NCBI RefSeq assembly: GCF_021531715.1
Contig: NZ_JAFBIT010000003.1
Coordinates: forward strand, 310,001-374,000
Reading direction: 5' to 3'
Length of the DNA: 64,000 nt
DNA from: Anaeromassilibacillus senegalensis
Lineage (GTDB): Bacteria; Bacillota; Clostridia; Oscillospirales; Acutalibacteraceae
The notes under the pieces are model-generated. The model was not told the DNA's origin, searched no databases, and saw only the letters and a program-made list of their open reading frames with translations. This document shows positions 53,913-64,000 of this stretch, in pieces. Numbering within the stretch: position 1 is the stretch's first letter; every line of letters starts with the position of its first letter. The position numbers and the translations under genes are program-made.

Positions 53913-55061
53913 ATGCGCGCAAACCGTGTCTTTTTGATCGTACTGGACAGTGTCGGCATCGGCGAACTGCCGGATGCCGCGCGGTTCGGCGACGCAGGCA
54001 GCAACACGCTGAAAAGCTGCTCGAAAAGTGAAAAATTCCATCTGCCGAACCTCGGCGCGCTCGGCCTTTTCAACATCGACGGCGTAACGTGTGGAGAAAA
54101 GACGGACGCACCGCAGGCGGCGTTTGCGCGGCTTTCGGAGAAATCGAACGGTAAGGATACGACTGTCGGTCATTGGGAGATCGCGGGCGTTGTCAGCGAG
54201 CGTCCGCTGCCCACGTTTCCGGAGGGCTTTCCGGCGGATTTCCTCGCGCGCTTTTCCGAGACGGTCGGGCGAGGCGTGCTCTGCAACAAGCCGTATTCCG
54301 GCACCGAGGTCATCGCGGATTATGGTGAGGAACACCTGAAAACAGGCGACCTGATCGTCTATACGTCCGCCGACAGCGTGTTCCAGATCGCGGCGCACGA
54401 GGATGTCGTGCCCGTCGGCGAGCTGTACAAAATTTGTGAGACAGCGCGGGGAATGCTCACGGACGAGCTTGCCGTGGGGCGCGTGATCGCGCGTCCATTT
54501 ACCGGCGTGCCCGGTCATTTTACGCGCACGGCGAACCGCCACGATTTCGCGCTTTCCCCGCCGGGAGAAACAGTGCTCGACCGGCTGAGCGCCGCCGGAA
54601 AGACGGTCTATTCGGTCGGCAAAATTGCGGATATTTTCAACGGGCGCGGCGTGACAAAGGCGGTGCGCACGAAAAACAACGCGGAGGGCGCCGACGCGGC
54701 ACTTCGCGCGATGGCGGAGGATTTCACCGGGCTGTGCTTTGTGAACCTCGTCGATTTCGATATGCTCTACGGGCATCGCAACGACGTGGACGGCTACGCC
54801 GCCGCGCTGACGTATTTTGACAGCCGCCTGCCCGAGCTGCTTGCGGCGCTTCGGGCGGACGACGTGCTGATGCTTACCGCCGACCACGGCTGTGACCCCG
54901 GCACGCCCTCCACCGACCATTCCCGCGAGTACATCCCGTTTCTCGTCGTCGGCGTGGGGATCGCGCCCGGAAATCTCGGTACGCTCCACGGCTTCGACCG
55001 CATCGGCAGAGCGGTCGAAAAGCTGCTTTCGGGGGAAATGGGCGAAGAGTTTGTATTGTAG
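53913..55061 (+). CDS. deoB: Phosphopentomutase
   Basis: 382 residues, normal. Alkaline-phosphatase-like metal sites: FLIVLDSVGIGELPDAARFGD (Asp), GKDTTVGHWE (phosphorylated Thr) and LTADHGCDPGTPSTDHSRE (Asp/His). Interconverts (deoxy)ribose 1- and 5-phosphates. The ATG at 53913 follows GAAAGGAC. First gene of a nucleoside salvage operon. Confidence 0.95.
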   Translation: MRANRVFLIVLDSVGIGELPDAARFGDAGSNTLKSCSKSEKFHLPNLGALGLFNIDGVTCGEKTDAPQAAFARLSEKSNGKDTTVGHWEIAGVVSERPLPTFPEGFPADFLARFSETVGRGVLCNKPYSGTEVIADYGEEHLKTGDLIVYTSADSVFQIAAHEDVVPVGELYKICETARGMLTDELAVGRVIARPFTGVPGHFTRTANRHDFALSPPGETVLDRLSAAGKTVYSVGKIADIFNGRGVTKAVRTKNNAEGADAALRAMAEDFTGLCFVNLVDFDMLYGHRNDVDGYAAALTYFDSRLPELLAALRADDVLMLTADHGCDPGTPSTDHSREYIPFLVVGVGIAPGNLGTLHGFDRIGRAVEKLLSGEMGEEFVL

Positions 55062-55072
55062 GAGGAAATAGA

Positions 55073-55522
55073 ATGGCAAAGGCAGAAAAAGCGATTTTTA
55101 CGAATATGTGCATGGTGTGCGACGGGGCGGGGAACGTCCTCGTGCAGAACCGTAACGACCCCGGCTGGCCCGGCATCGTGTTTCCGGGCGGGCATGTGGA
55201 GCCGGGTGAATCATTCACCGCATCGGTCATCCGCGAGGTGTTCGAGGAGACCGGACTGACGATCGAAAAGCCCGAGCTCTGCGGCGTGAAGCAGTTCCCG
55301 CTCGACGACGGCACGCGGTATGTCGTGCTGTTCTACAAGACAAACCGCTTCTCCGGCGCGCTGCGATCCTCCGAGGAGGGCGCGGTGTTCTGGATTCCCA
55401 GATGCGAGCTGATGAACTGTCAGCTTGTGGATAGCTTCCCGGAGATTCTCAAAGTATACGAGTCCGATGATCTCGGAGAGATGTTCTGGGACGCGAACAA
55501 GGACGGCTGGGTGCTGGTCTGA
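55073..55522 (+). CDS. NUDIX hydrolase
   Basis: 149 residues. The NUDIX box reads GGHVEPGESFTASVIREVFEETGL (GX5EX7REUXEEXGU satisfied) at about residues 41-64, after FPGG. MutT/YtkD-like: likely an oxidised or surplus nucleoside triphosphate hydrolase, which fits the nucleotide salvage context. AGGAGG site, 11 bases after deoB. A fragment resembling its box recurs at 55555-55573. Confidence 0.88.
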   Translation: MAKAEKAIFTNMCMVCDGAGNVLVQNRNDPGWPGIVFPGGHVEPGESFTASVIREVFEETGLTIEKPELCGVKQFPLDDGTRYVVLFYKTNRFSGALRSSEEGAVFWIPRCELMNCQLVDSFPEILKVYESDDLGEMFWDANKDGWVLV

Positions 55523-55629
55523 GGTTGCGTTAGTCAGTCTCGGCACAGTTTTGTATCCGCGAGGTGTTTGAGGTTCATGCAGACAGAATGTTGAGACATA
55601 GAGACGTGTCAAATTAAGGTGGTGATTTG

Positions 55630-56169
55630 ATGGATGCAAAATTTCATAGCATTATGAGAGTCAGTAAAAGAGATTATCGGGAACTCTATATGTGTTGGGG
55701 CAGAAAGAAGCGCTGGATATATACTTTGCTGGTAATAGCACTTAGTATTTTTCTGATACTTTGGTCGTTAGCAATTATGAGTCTTTTTCTGTTGATTTGC
55801 GATATCATTTACGTAATAATTGGTGTTTTGTATTATTGGGTAATCTGGCCGAATTATATAGCATATAAGCGTCAGAAGCAAGATCGCTCTCTTCTCAAAT
55901 CGGATATCTGCAGCGAAGTTTTCTTTTTTGAAAATGCTTGGATGGAAGTGGACAGACGCACAAACTCTACCAGTGAATTAACGTATGATATGATTACAGA
56001 AGTAAGAGAATCCGAAAATCTTTATCTGTTGTTTTGCAGCAATAGCATTTGCTTTGTTTTCGATAAAAGGGAATTTGATGTTGGTAATTCGGATGATTTC
56101 TTGAAATTTATTGAAGTAAAAGCATTTCAAGCCAAAATGTCACTAAGAGTAAGGAGGAACAGCTTATGA
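55630..56169 (+). CDS. AT-rich gene for a two-helix membrane protein (YcxB-like)
   Basis: 179 residues. Two adjacent hydrophobic helices (about 31-50 and 53-72), then a soluble domain with SDICSEVFFFENAWMEVDR and ELTYDMITEVRESENLYLLF, a pattern seen in YcxB-like proteins. Base composition and codon use (AAA, TTA, ATA) contrast sharply with neighbours. It splits the deo operon, and its stop overlaps the deoD start (ATGA), suggesting that translation of deoD may now be coupled to it. No function assigned. Confidence 0.7.
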   Translation: MDAKFHSIMRVSKRDYRELYMCWGRKKRWIYTLLVIALSIFLILWSLAIMSLFLLICDIIYVIIGVLYYWVIWPNYIAYKRQKQDRSLLKSDICSEVFFFENAWMEVDRRTNSTSELTYDMITEVRESENLYLLFCSNSICFVFDKREFDVGNSDDFLKFIEVKAFQAKMSLRVRRNSL

Positions 56170-56864
56170 CACCGCACAATCAGGCGAAAAAGGGCGAGAT
56201 CGCGAAAACCGTTCTGATGCCCGGCGACCCGCTGCGCGCGAAATTCATCGCGGAGACGTACCTAGAGAACCCGAAGTGCTTCAACACCGTGCGCAATATG
56301 CTCGGCTATACCGGCACGTTCGAGGGCAGGGAGATCTCCGTGATGGGCAGCGGCATGGGCATGCCGTCCATCGGCATTTACAGCTACGAGCTGTACCATT
56401 TTTACGATGTCGAGGCGATCATCCGCATAGGCTCGGCGGGCGGCATCGCGGATCATGTGAAGCTGCGCGACGTCGTGATCGGCATGGGCGCGTGCACGGA
56501 TTCGAATTACGCCGCGCAGTACCGCCTGCCCGGCACGTTTGCGCCGACGGCGGATTTCGGTCTGCTCGAGAAAGCGGTTTCTCTCGCGCGGGCGCAGGGT
56601 GTGCCGTTCCACGTGGGCAATCTGATTTCGAGCGATCTGTTTTACGGCGACTACGCAGACAGCCTCACGGACTGGAAAAAGATGGGCGTGCTCGCGGTCG
56701 AAATGGAAGCGGCGGCGCTCTATATGAACGCGGCGCGCTGCGGCAAAAAGGCGCTCGCGATGGCGACGGTCTCCGACCTGCCGCTGACCGGCGAAGCGAC
56801 CACTCCCGAGGAGCGCCAGACCACCTTCACGCAGATGATGGAAATCGCGCTGCGGCTGGCGTAA
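56166..56864 (+). CDS. deoD: Purine-nucleoside phosphorylase, DeoD type
   Basis: 232 residues, hexameric high-molecular-mass type. Segments [20 protein letters not shown] (phosphate site), [24 protein letters not shown] and VEMEAAALY (ribose and base contacts) are intact, with [15 protein letters not shown] near the end. Cleaves purine (deoxy)nucleosides with phosphate; the product feeds DeoB. Confidence 0.95.
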   Translation: MTPHNQAKKGEIAKTVLMPGDPLRAKFIAETYLENPKCFNTVRNMLGYTGTFEGREISVMGSGMGMPSIGIYSYELYHFYDVEAIIRIGSAGGIADHVKLRDVVIGMGACTDSNYAAQYRLPGTFAPTADFGLLEKAVSLARAQGVPFHVGNLISSDLFYGDYADSLTDWKKMGVLAVEMEAAALYMNAARCGKKALAMATVSDLPLTGEATTPEERQTTFTQMMEIALRLA

Positions 56865-56874
56865 GGAGAATACC

Positions 56875-57543
56875 ATGACACAGAAGGAAATTTTGTCCCA
56901 TGTCGACCACACGCTGCTCGGCGTGGCGGCGATGTGGGTGGATATACAGGGAATCATCGACGACGGCATCCGCTTTGAGACCGCGAGCGTTTGCATTCCG
57001 CCGCGCTTTGTCAAGCAGGCGGCGGAGTACGCGGCGGGCAGAGTGAAGATCTGCACCGTCATCGGCTTTCCGAACGGCTACCACACGACGGCGGCGAAGG
57101 TGTTCGAGACGCGCGACGCCGTCGAAAACGGCGCGGACGAGATCGATATGGTGATCCCGGTCGGCGCGGTGAAGAGCGGCGAATATGACCTCGTGGAAAA
57201 CGAGATCCGCGCGGTAAAGGATGCCTGCGCGGGGAAGATTTTGAAGGTCATCATCGAGACGTGCCTGTTGACAGACGACGAAAAACGGCATCTCTGCGGT
57301 GTCGTCGCCGCGGCTGGCGCGGATTATATCAAGACGTCCACCGGCTTTCAGGCGGGCGGCGCGACGTTTGAGGATGTCAAGCTGATGCGCGAAGCGTCGC
57401 CGGAGACGCTCAAAATCAAGGCGGCGGGCGGCATTGTGTCGTTTGAGGACGCGGAGCGGTTTCTCGCGCTCGGCGCGGACCGTCTCGGCACGTCGCGTCT
57501 TGTGAAGATTCTGAAAAGCGAGGCGCACGACCATGGGTATTGA
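56875..57543 (+). CDS. deoC: Deoxyribose-phosphate aldolase
   Basis: 222 residues, TIM-barrel class I aldolase. The Schiff-base lysine is in [10 protein letters not shown], the second lysine in LKIKAAGGI, and DHTLLG opens the fold. Cleaves deoxyribose-5-phosphate into glyceraldehyde-3-phosphate and acetaldehyde. Overlaps cdd by 11 bases; AAGGAG site. Confidence 0.95.
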   Translation: MTQKEILSHVDHTLLGVAAMWVDIQGIIDDGIRFETASVCIPPRFVKQAAEYAAGRVKICTVIGFPNGYHTTAAKVFETRDAVENGADEIDMVIPVGAVKSGEYDLVENEIRAVKDACAGKILKVIIETCLLTDDEKRHLCGVVAAAGADYIKTSTGFQAGGATFEDVKLMREASPETLKIKAAGGIVSFEDAERFLALGADRLGTSRLVKILKSEAHDHGY

Positions 57544-57970
57544 GCTGTGCGACGCCATGGCGCGGCGCCTTGCGGAAGCGGCGCTTCAGGCGCGAGAGAA
57601 CGCTTATTGCCCGTACTCCGGCTTTGCGGTCGGCGCGGCGCTGCTCACGGCGGACGGCAAGCTCTACACGGGCGTGAACGTCGAAAACGCCGCGTTTGGC
57701 CCGACAAACTGCGCGGAGCGCACCGCCTTTTTCACGGCAGTCGCGGCGGGTGAGCGCGATTTTACCGCCATCGCGATTGCGGGCGGCAAAGCGAATGAAG
57801 CGGCGAAGGATTTCTGCGCGCCGTGCGGCGTCTGCCGGCAGGTGATGCGCGAATTCTGCCGTGACGATTTTCAAATCATCCTCGCAAAGCCTGACGCGGT
57901 GCGGGTTTTCGCGCTGAAAGAGCTGCTGCCGGAGAGCTTTTCCCCGGACAATCTGAACGGACAGGAGTGA
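57533..57970 (+). CDS. cdd: Cytidine deaminase
   Basis: 145 residues, tetrameric short form. Zinc-binding and catalytic blocks: [19 protein letters not shown] (Cys-Ala-Glu) and [11 protein letters not shown] (two Cys). [14 protein letters not shown] precedes. Converts cytidine and deoxycytidine to uridines for the next enzyme in the operon. Confidence 0.95.
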   Translation: MGIELCDAMARRLAEAALQARENAYCPYSGFAVGAALLTADGKLYTGVNVENAAFGPTNCAERTAFFTAVAAGERDFTAIAIAGGKANEAAKDFCAPCGVCRQVMREFCRDDFQIILAKPDAVRVFALKELLPESFSPDNLNGQE

Positions 57971-57975
57971 CGCGT

Positions 57976-59280
57976 ATGCATATGGTGGACATCATCCGCA
58001 AAAAACGCGGCGGCGGAGAGCTGACCGACGCAGAAATCGACGCGGTCGTGCACGGCTGCGTCAGCGGGGAAATTCCCGATTACCAGCTTTCCGCGCTGAT
58101 GATGGCGATCTGCTTTCAGGGTATGACGAAGCGCGAAACAGCGCGCCTGACGCTCGCGATGGCGCACTCCGGCGATATGGTTGACCTCTCGGCCGTTGGC
58201 GGCATCACGGTGGATAAGCACTCCACCGGCGGCGTCGGCGACAAGACGAGCCTTGTCATTGTGCCGATCGCGGCTGCGTACGGTGTGAAAATCGCGAAGA
58301 TGAGCGGGCGCGGGCTCGGGCACACGGGCGGCACGGTCGATAAAATGGAGAGCATCCCCGGTATGCGCACGGCGCTCAGCCGGGAGGAATTTCTCGCGGT
58401 CGTCCGCCGCGTCGGCTGCGCGGTGATCGGGCAGTCGGGCGATCTGTGCCCGGCGGATAAGAAGCTCTATGCGCTGCGCGACGTGACCGCGACGGTTGAG
58501 AGCATCCCTCTGATCGCGTCGAGCATCATGAGCAAAAAGATCGCTGCGGGCAGCGACCGCATTCTGCTCGATGTCAAGGCGGGCAGCGGCGCGTTCATGA
58601 AAACGAAGGACGACGCCGAAGCGCTCGCCCGCGAGATGGTGGAAATCGGCGCGAGCGTCGGAAGAAAGACGGTGGCGCTCATCACAAATATGGATCGTCC
58701 GCTCGGCAGAGCCATCGGCAACGCACTCGAGATCATCGAGGTCTGCGAGACGCTCAAAGGGCGCGGCCCGGCTGACCTCACCGCTGAATGTGTGGAGCTC
58801 GCGGCGAATATGATTTACCTCGGCGAGAGAGCCGAGAATATGAAGACGGCGCGCATGCTTGCGAAAGATGCCATTGAGAGCGGTGCGGCATTCCAGAAGC
58901 TGTGCGAGATGGTCGAAGCGCAGGGCGGCGACGCCGACTATCTGCGCGACACGAGCCGCTTTACGCTCGGACATGTACAGCAAGATGTGCTCTGCCCGGC
59001 AGACGGCTTCATCACGCGTGCGGATGCGGAGCAGATCGGCCGCGCGAGTGTTTTGCTCGGCGCGGGGCGCGAGACGAAGGACAGTGCGATCGATTTCGGC
59101 GCGGGGATTATCCTCCACAAAAACGCCGGGGACGCGGTGAAGCGCGGCGACGTGCTCGCAACACTCTACGCCGACGGGGAAACACGCTGCGAAGAAGCCG
59201 CCCCGAAGCTTTTGCAGGCGTTCAGTTTCGGCGCAGAGCCGCCAAAACCCGAACCGCTCGTTTTGGCAAGAGTGGAATAA
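57976..59280 (+). CDS. pdp: Pyrimidine-nucleoside phosphorylase
   Basis: 434 residues; ATG at 57976 has ACAGGAG 8 bases upstream, better than the GTG at 57967. The phosphate-binding loop is KHSTGGVGDKTSL, and KMSGRGLGHTGGTVDKMESIPG follows, as in DeoA/Pdp. Splits uridine and thymidine. Last gene of the deo operon, with a strong terminator next. Confidence 0.95.
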   Translation: MHMVDIIRKKRGGGELTDAEIDAVVHGCVSGEIPDYQLSALMMAICFQGMTKRETARLTLAMAHSGDMVDLSAVGGITVDKHSTGGVGDKTSLVIVPIAAAYGVKIAKMSGRGLGHTGGTVDKMESIPGMRTALSREEFLAVVRRVGCAVIGQSGDLCPADKKLYALRDVTATVESIPLIASSIMSKKIAAGSDRILLDVKAGSGAFMKTKDDAEALAREMVEIGASVGRKTVALITNMDRPLGRAIGNALEIIEVCETLKGRGPADLTAECVELAANMIYLGERAENMKTARMLAKDAIESGAAFQKLCEMVEAQGGDADYLRDTSRFTLGHVQQDVLCPADGFITRADAEQIGRASVLLGAGRETKDSAIDFGAGIILHKNAGDAVKRGDVLATLYADGETRCEEAAPKLLQAFSFGAEPPKPEPLVLARVE

Positions 59281-59283
59281 AAA

Positions 59284-59319
59284 ACAAACGCGCCGGAAGC
59301 GTGTTCCGTGCGCGTTTGT
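59284..59319 (+). terminator. Terminator of the deo operon
   Basis: Stem ACAAACGCGC/GCGCGTTTGT (59284-59293 with 59310-59319) extended by CGGAA/TTCCG inside. No long T-tract, but the 5' side has an A-run, so it would serve well for the convergent minus-strand gene too. Confidence 0.75.
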
Positions 59320-59334
59320 ACAGTGTATTGATTT

Positions 59335-59384
59335 CTGCGGCGAAGTGCGTGAAAACGCACGATTCCGCGACCTCGCAGCGACGC
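59335..59384. repeat. Dispersed intergenic repeat, copy 2
   Basis: Gap-free match to 44121-44170. This copy contains a hairpin GTGCGT-GAAA-ACGCAC (59345-59360). It ends just before the cyclophilin stop codon, again between convergent genes. Confidence 0.75.
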
Positions 59385-59393
59385 GTCGCCGCC

Positions 59394-59921
59394 TTAGCCG
59401 CGCTCGGGGCCGGTGATGGGTTCGTCGTACTCGACGCCGAAGGTCTCAACCGTGACCTTCTCCATGACCTGATCCTCGCGCGGGCGGTCGGACCAGTCGC
59501 GCGGCGCGGAGACGATCGCCTGTGCGACATCGATGCCCTCCGTCACCTTGCCGAAAGCGGCGTACTGGCCGTCGAGGTGCGGTGCGTCATCGACCATGAT
59601 GAAGAACTGGCTGCCAGCGCTGTTCGGGCGCTGGCTTCTCGCCATCGAGATCACGCCGGTCGTGTGGCGCAGGTTGTTCTGAAAGCCGTTCATCGCGAAC
59701 TCGCCCTTGATGCCGTAGCCCGGGCCGCCCATGCCGGTGCCCTCCGGGTCGCCGCCCTGAATCATAAAGCCGGGGATGACGCGGTGGAAGATTGTGCCGT
59801 CGTAAAAGCCCTTCTTCACGAGGGAAATGAAATTGTTGACCGTGTTCGGCGCGATTTCGGGATAAAGCTCCACCTTGATCGTGCCGCGGTTTGTCTGAAT
59901 GGTAACAACAGGATTCTGCAT
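59394..59921 (-). CDS. Peptidyl-prolyl cis-trans isomerase, cyclophilin type
   Basis: 175 residues, single cyclophilin domain without signal peptide, so cytoplasmic. FHRVIPGFMIQGGDPEGTG, ISMARSQRPNSAGSQFFIM and HLDGQYAAFGKV hold the active-site Arg, Phe/Met and Gln. RBS GAAAGGAGC; a possible -10 TATACT lies about 30 bases further upstream but no good -35. Divergent from exoA. Confidence 0.95.
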   Translation of the reverse strand: MQNPVVTIQTNRGTIKVELYPEIAPNTVNNFISLVKKGFYDGTIFHRVIPGFMIQGGDPEGTGMGGPGYGIKGEFAMNGFQNNLRHTTGVISMARSQRPNSAGSQFFIMVDDAPHLDGQYAAFGKVTEGIDVAQAIVSAPRDWSDRPREDQVMEKVTVETFGVEYDEPITGPERG

Positions 59922-59991
59922 ATTGGTTAGCTCCTTTCATAGCTTAACCTTTAGTATAACACATAAAAAGATAAATGGGAAGTGATTTTGC

Positions 59992-60747
59992 TTGAAACTG
60001 ATTTCATGGAATGTAAACGGCCTGCGCGCCTGTATGACGAAGGGCTTCGCGGACTTCCTAGCATTGGAGGATCCGGACGTCATCTGCCTGCAGGAGACAA
60101 AGATGCAGCGCGAGCAGGCAGATTTTGATTTTCCGGGCTATACGGAATATTGGAATTCCGCCGAGAAAAAGGGCTACTCCGGCACGGCGATTTTCACCAA
60201 GCAGGCGCCTGTGTCCGTTACATACGGCATCGGCGTGGAGGAGGTCGACGCCGAGGGGCGCGTGATCTGCGCGGAGTTTCAGGATTTCTACCTCGTCACC
60301 GTTTATACGCCGAACGCCCAGCGCGAATTGGTGCGCATCGATTTCCGCATGGCGTTCGAGGACGCCTTCCGCGCGTATCTCGCAAAGCTCCACGAGAAAA
60401 AGCCGGTCGTCGTCTGCGGCGATATGAACGTCGCGCACAAGATGATTGACCTCAAAAACGCAAAGGCGAACATCGGCAACGCGGGCTTTTCTTACGAGGA
60501 GCGCGGTAAGTTTTCGGAGCTGCTCGCCTCGGGCTTCAACGATACGTTCCGTATGCTCTACCCGGACCGTGAGGGCGCGTACACGTGGTGGTCGTATATG
60601 GGCAGAGCGCGCGAGAAGAACGTGGGCTGGCGCATCGACTATTTCCTCGTGACCGATGAGCTTCGGGATAAGGTACAGGATCATGTCATCCTGAATGAAG
60701 TGGCCGGCAGCGACCACTGCCCGATCAAGCTGCTTTTGAATGTGTGA
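59992..60747 (+). CDS. exoA: Exodeoxyribonuclease III
   Basis: 251 residues from a TTG start with GGGAAGTG upstream. Catalytic blocks: LISWNVNGLRA (Asn), CLQETKMQ (Glu), GDMNVAHK (Asp/Asn), and GSDHCPI (Asp-His). Repairs abasic sites and 3' blocks. Spaced 10 bases before the next gene. Confidence 0.96.
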   Translation: MKLISWNVNGLRACMTKGFADFLALEDPDVICLQETKMQREQADFDFPGYTEYWNSAEKKGYSGTAIFTKQAPVSVTYGIGVEEVDAEGRVICAEFQDFYLVTVYTPNAQRELVRIDFRMAFEDAFRAYLAKLHEKKPVVVCGDMNVAHKMIDLKNAKANIGNAGFSYEERGKFSELLASGFNDTFRMLYPDREGAYTWWSYMGRAREKNVGWRIDYFLVTDELRDKVQDHVILNEVAGSDHCPIKLLLNV

Positions 60748-60757
60748 GGAACGAAAA

Positions 60758-61405
60758 ATGGATTTTAAAGAAATGAAAACCGTGACGCTGCTGATGCAGC
60801 CGGAGGAAAACGGCTGGCTTGCCGTCCACAAAAAATACAAGCACTATTACGGCCGGATGACCTGCACGGAAGGTGAAAACGGCATCGAGGTGCAGACGGA
60901 TTTCGGCGGGAACGACGCAGAGCGCAGAGAGGCGGCCGACGCCGCCGTGGGCAGCCTTTTTGAGACAAGCGACGCTGAGCAGGTGACTGTGGACGGCGAA
61001 ATAGTCACGCGGGAGAGCTGGCAGGCGGCGCAGGACGCGCTGTATGCGAAGTGCAGCAAAACGCGTGAGGATTACGCCGATGTGCTCGGCGCGCGCGTCC
61101 GCTGCGTGATGGATCGCCCGCTCGGTTCCGCGCATCCGCGCTATCCCGATATGATTTACCCCGTGAACTACGGCTACGTGCCGGGCGTGATGGCGGGCGA
61201 CGGCGCGGAGCAGGACGTGTATGTGATCGGCCCGACTGTGCCGCTCAAGGTGTTTGACGGCGTGGTGGTCGCTGTTGTGCACCGCTTCGATGACTGCGAG
61301 GATAAGTGGGTTGTCGCGGAGCAGACGGGATTGTACAGCGAGGATGAGCTTCGCGCGGCGGTCGCATTCCAGGAAAAGTATTACAAGAGCCAGTGGATTC
61401 TGTGA
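60758..61405 (+). CDS. Inorganic pyrophosphatase-like protein with extra N-terminal domain
   Basis: 215 residues. Residues about 110-215 match short Firmicutes pyrophosphatase-like proteins (RPLGSAHPRYPDMIYPVNYGYVPG, then GDGAEQDVYVIG and HRFDDCEDKWVV). The first 105 residues (KTVTLLMQPEENGWLAVHKKYKHYY ...) form a different, unrecognised domain. Whether the PPase-like part is catalytic is unclear: it keeps the GDGxEQD acid cluster but lacks the full set of class I PPase Asp residues seen in Ppa. Probably cotranscribed with exoA and the AraC gene. Confidence 0.75.
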   Translation: MDFKEMKTVTLLMQPEENGWLAVHKKYKHYYGRMTCTEGENGIEVQTDFGGNDAERREAADAAVGSLFETSDAEQVTVDGEIVTRESWQAAQDALYAKCSKTREDYADVLGARVRCVMDRPLGSAHPRYPDMIYPVNYGYVPGVMAGDGAEQDVYVIGPTVPLKVFDGVVVAVVHRFDDCEDKWVVAEQTGLYSEDELRAAVAFQEKYYKSQWIL

Positions 61406-61415
61406 GGAGCTTTGC

Positions 61416-62378
61416 ATGCATGAGGAACTGATGCGGCGGCTGCGTGCCGTGACGCCCGAGGAGCAGCGCATTCTGGACGGCGGCTCGGTCGACAAAAAAG
61501 CCTATACGGAGCGCGCCGTTTTTACGGTGGACAGCGAAAAGCTGCTCGAGCGCGGGCGGCTGATCTCCGTGCGCGCCCACACGCGTTTTGCGCCGTTTCC
61601 GCGCCACACGCACAGCTATATCGAGATCATGTACATGTGCTCGGGCAAGACCGTGCACCGCATCAACGGCGGCGAACCGGTCACGCTCCACGCGGGCGAG
61701 CTGCTTTTTCTCGGGCGCGGCGCGTCGCACGAGATTGAACGCGCGGACTTCGACGATATCGCCGTGAATTTTATCGTTTTGCCGCAGTTCTTCGACACGG
61801 CGCTTGAGCTGATCGGCGCGGATAACGCACTCGGGCGGTTCATCGCGGACAGCATCAGCCGCGCGGGCGGTTCGGATTGCCTCTTGTTCCGCGTCGCCGA
61901 TGTGCTGCCGGTGCAGAACCTTGTGGAGAACATGATCTGGACGCTTGTGCGCGACACAAAGAACCGGCGGCGCATCATGCAGAACACGATGGCGCTCCTG
62001 TTTCTGGAGCTTCTGAACTGCACGGACCGCCTCGCCGCGTCTGAGGACGAGGGCGAGCACAGCACGCTCGTCATGACGGCGCTGCGGGAAATCGAGGAAA
62101 ACTACCGTACCGCGAGCCTGACGGAACTGGCGGAAAAATGCGGCGTGACCGTTTCCTATCTCAGCGCCGCAGTGCACGCCGCGACCGGCTCCACCTTCAA
62201 ATCGCTGCTCAGGCGTAAACGGATGGAAAAGGCTGCGGGGCTTTTGGGCGGTACGCGCTTGCCTGTCGGCGACATCATCACCGCCGTCGGCTATGAGAAT
62301 ACGAGCTATTTTTACCGCACCTTTTCGGAGATGTACGGCATGACGCCGCGGGAGTACCGGATGCGGCAGAAGGTGTAA
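61416..62378 (+). CDS. AraC-family transcriptional regulator
   Basis: 320 residues; GTGAGGAGC site. N-terminal cupin-like sensor (FPRHTHSYIEIMYMCSGKTVHRI ... LHAGELLFLGRGASHEI) and a C-terminal AraC double HTH (LTELAEKCGVTVSYLSAAVHAATGSTFKSLL, then VGYENTSYFYRTFSEMYGMTPREYR). It is convergent with the GH51 gene and may regulate it. Ligand unknown. Confidence 0.92.
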   Translation: MHEELMRRLRAVTPEEQRILDGGSVDKKAYTERAVFTVDSEKLLERGRLISVRAHTRFAPFPRHTHSYIEIMYMCSGKTVHRINGGEPVTLHAGELLFLGRGASHEIERADFDDIAVNFIVLPQFFDTALELIGADNALGRFIADSISRAGGSDCLLFRVADVLPVQNLVENMIWTLVRDTKNRRRIMQNTMALLFLELLNCTDRLAASEDEGEHSTLVMTALREIEENYRTASLTELAEKCGVTVSYLSAAVHAATGSTFKSLLRRKRMEKAAGLLGGTRLPVGDIITAVGYENTSYFYRTFSEMYGMTPREYRMRQKV

Positions 62379-62397
62379 AGGCAAACTGCGCAATAGA

Positions 62398-62438
62398 AAG
62401 GAGCTGCAGGGGATGAACCTTGCAGCTCCTTGTTTTTT
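62398..62438 (+). terminator. Bidirectional terminator between the AraC and GH51 genes
   Basis: 11-bp stem AAGGAGCTGCA/TGCAGCTCCTT (62398-62408 with 62421-62431), then GTTTTTT. Confidence 0.85.
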
Positions 62439-62443
62439 GGGGG

Positions 62444-64000
<1,557 letters not shown>

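Overview
The window looks like chromosomal DNA of a gut-type Firmicute, most likely an Oscillospirales/Ruminococcaceae-like Clostridium. Four observations suggest this: genes of high GC with GGAGG-type ribosome binding sites, Clostridia-style operons (IOR/PaaK, CssRS-HtrA-like, deo), arabinan-degrading GH127 and GH51 enzymes with an AraR-like regulator, and an AT-rich surface polysaccharide island with a BspA-like protein. I see no rRNA, tRNA or CRISPR array.

Layout. 1-1.1 kb: the 5' two thirds of metG (minus strand) and a 33-residue membrane protein gene upstream of it. 1.1-7.6 kb: a pyridoxal kinase gene, then an operon for aryl-pyruvate oxidation (PaaK-type CoA ligase, IorA, IorB, second PaaK-type ligase, double ACT protein). 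7.6-9.5 kb: a GH127 beta-L-arabinofuranosidase. 9.5-20.1 kb: a very compact phage-derived cassette, preceded by a 10-bp-phased repeat array. It encodes terminase, portal, protease, capsid, connector proteins and a contractile-type baseplate. It has no recognisable sheath, tape measure, lysis, integrase or repressor gene; a tail tube is also not recognised.

20.1-38.4 kb: an AT-rich island bracketed by a 78-bp direct repeat that duplicates the 3' end of the last phage gene. It carries glf, an initiating sugar-phosphate transferase, five family-2-type glycosyltransferases, an ABC polysaccharide exporter, a pyruvyl transferase, a MenD-like ThDP enzyme, an SDR epimerase, a decayed IS21-family element and a secreted leucine-rich-repeat protein. 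The reconstructed empty site would join the last phage gene directly to its terminator at 38431-38463.

38.5-44 kb: a minus-strand envelope-stress operon (response regulator, histidine kinase, HtrA protease) and a divergent MATE efflux gene. 44.2-47.4 kb: a large two-module GT-C/PMT membrane glycosyltransferase. 47.6-53.8 kb: GH2 beta-galactosidase, AraR-like repressor, class I mannose-6-phosphate isomerase and PfkB kinase. 53.9-59.3 kb: a nucleoside salvage operon (deoB, NUDIX gene, an AT-rich inserted membrane gene, deoD, deoC, cdd, pdp). 59.4-64 kb: cyclophilin, exonuclease III, a pyrophosphatase-like protein, an AraC regulator and a GH51 arabinofuranosidase.

The genes point to a saccharolytic and amino-acid-fermenting anaerobe that attacks arabinose-containing plant glycans, recycles nucleosides and wears a horizontally acquired polysaccharide. 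The most unusual parts are the shaftless phage-like cassette, its phased upstream repeats, and the island that uses the cassette's last gene as its insertion point.
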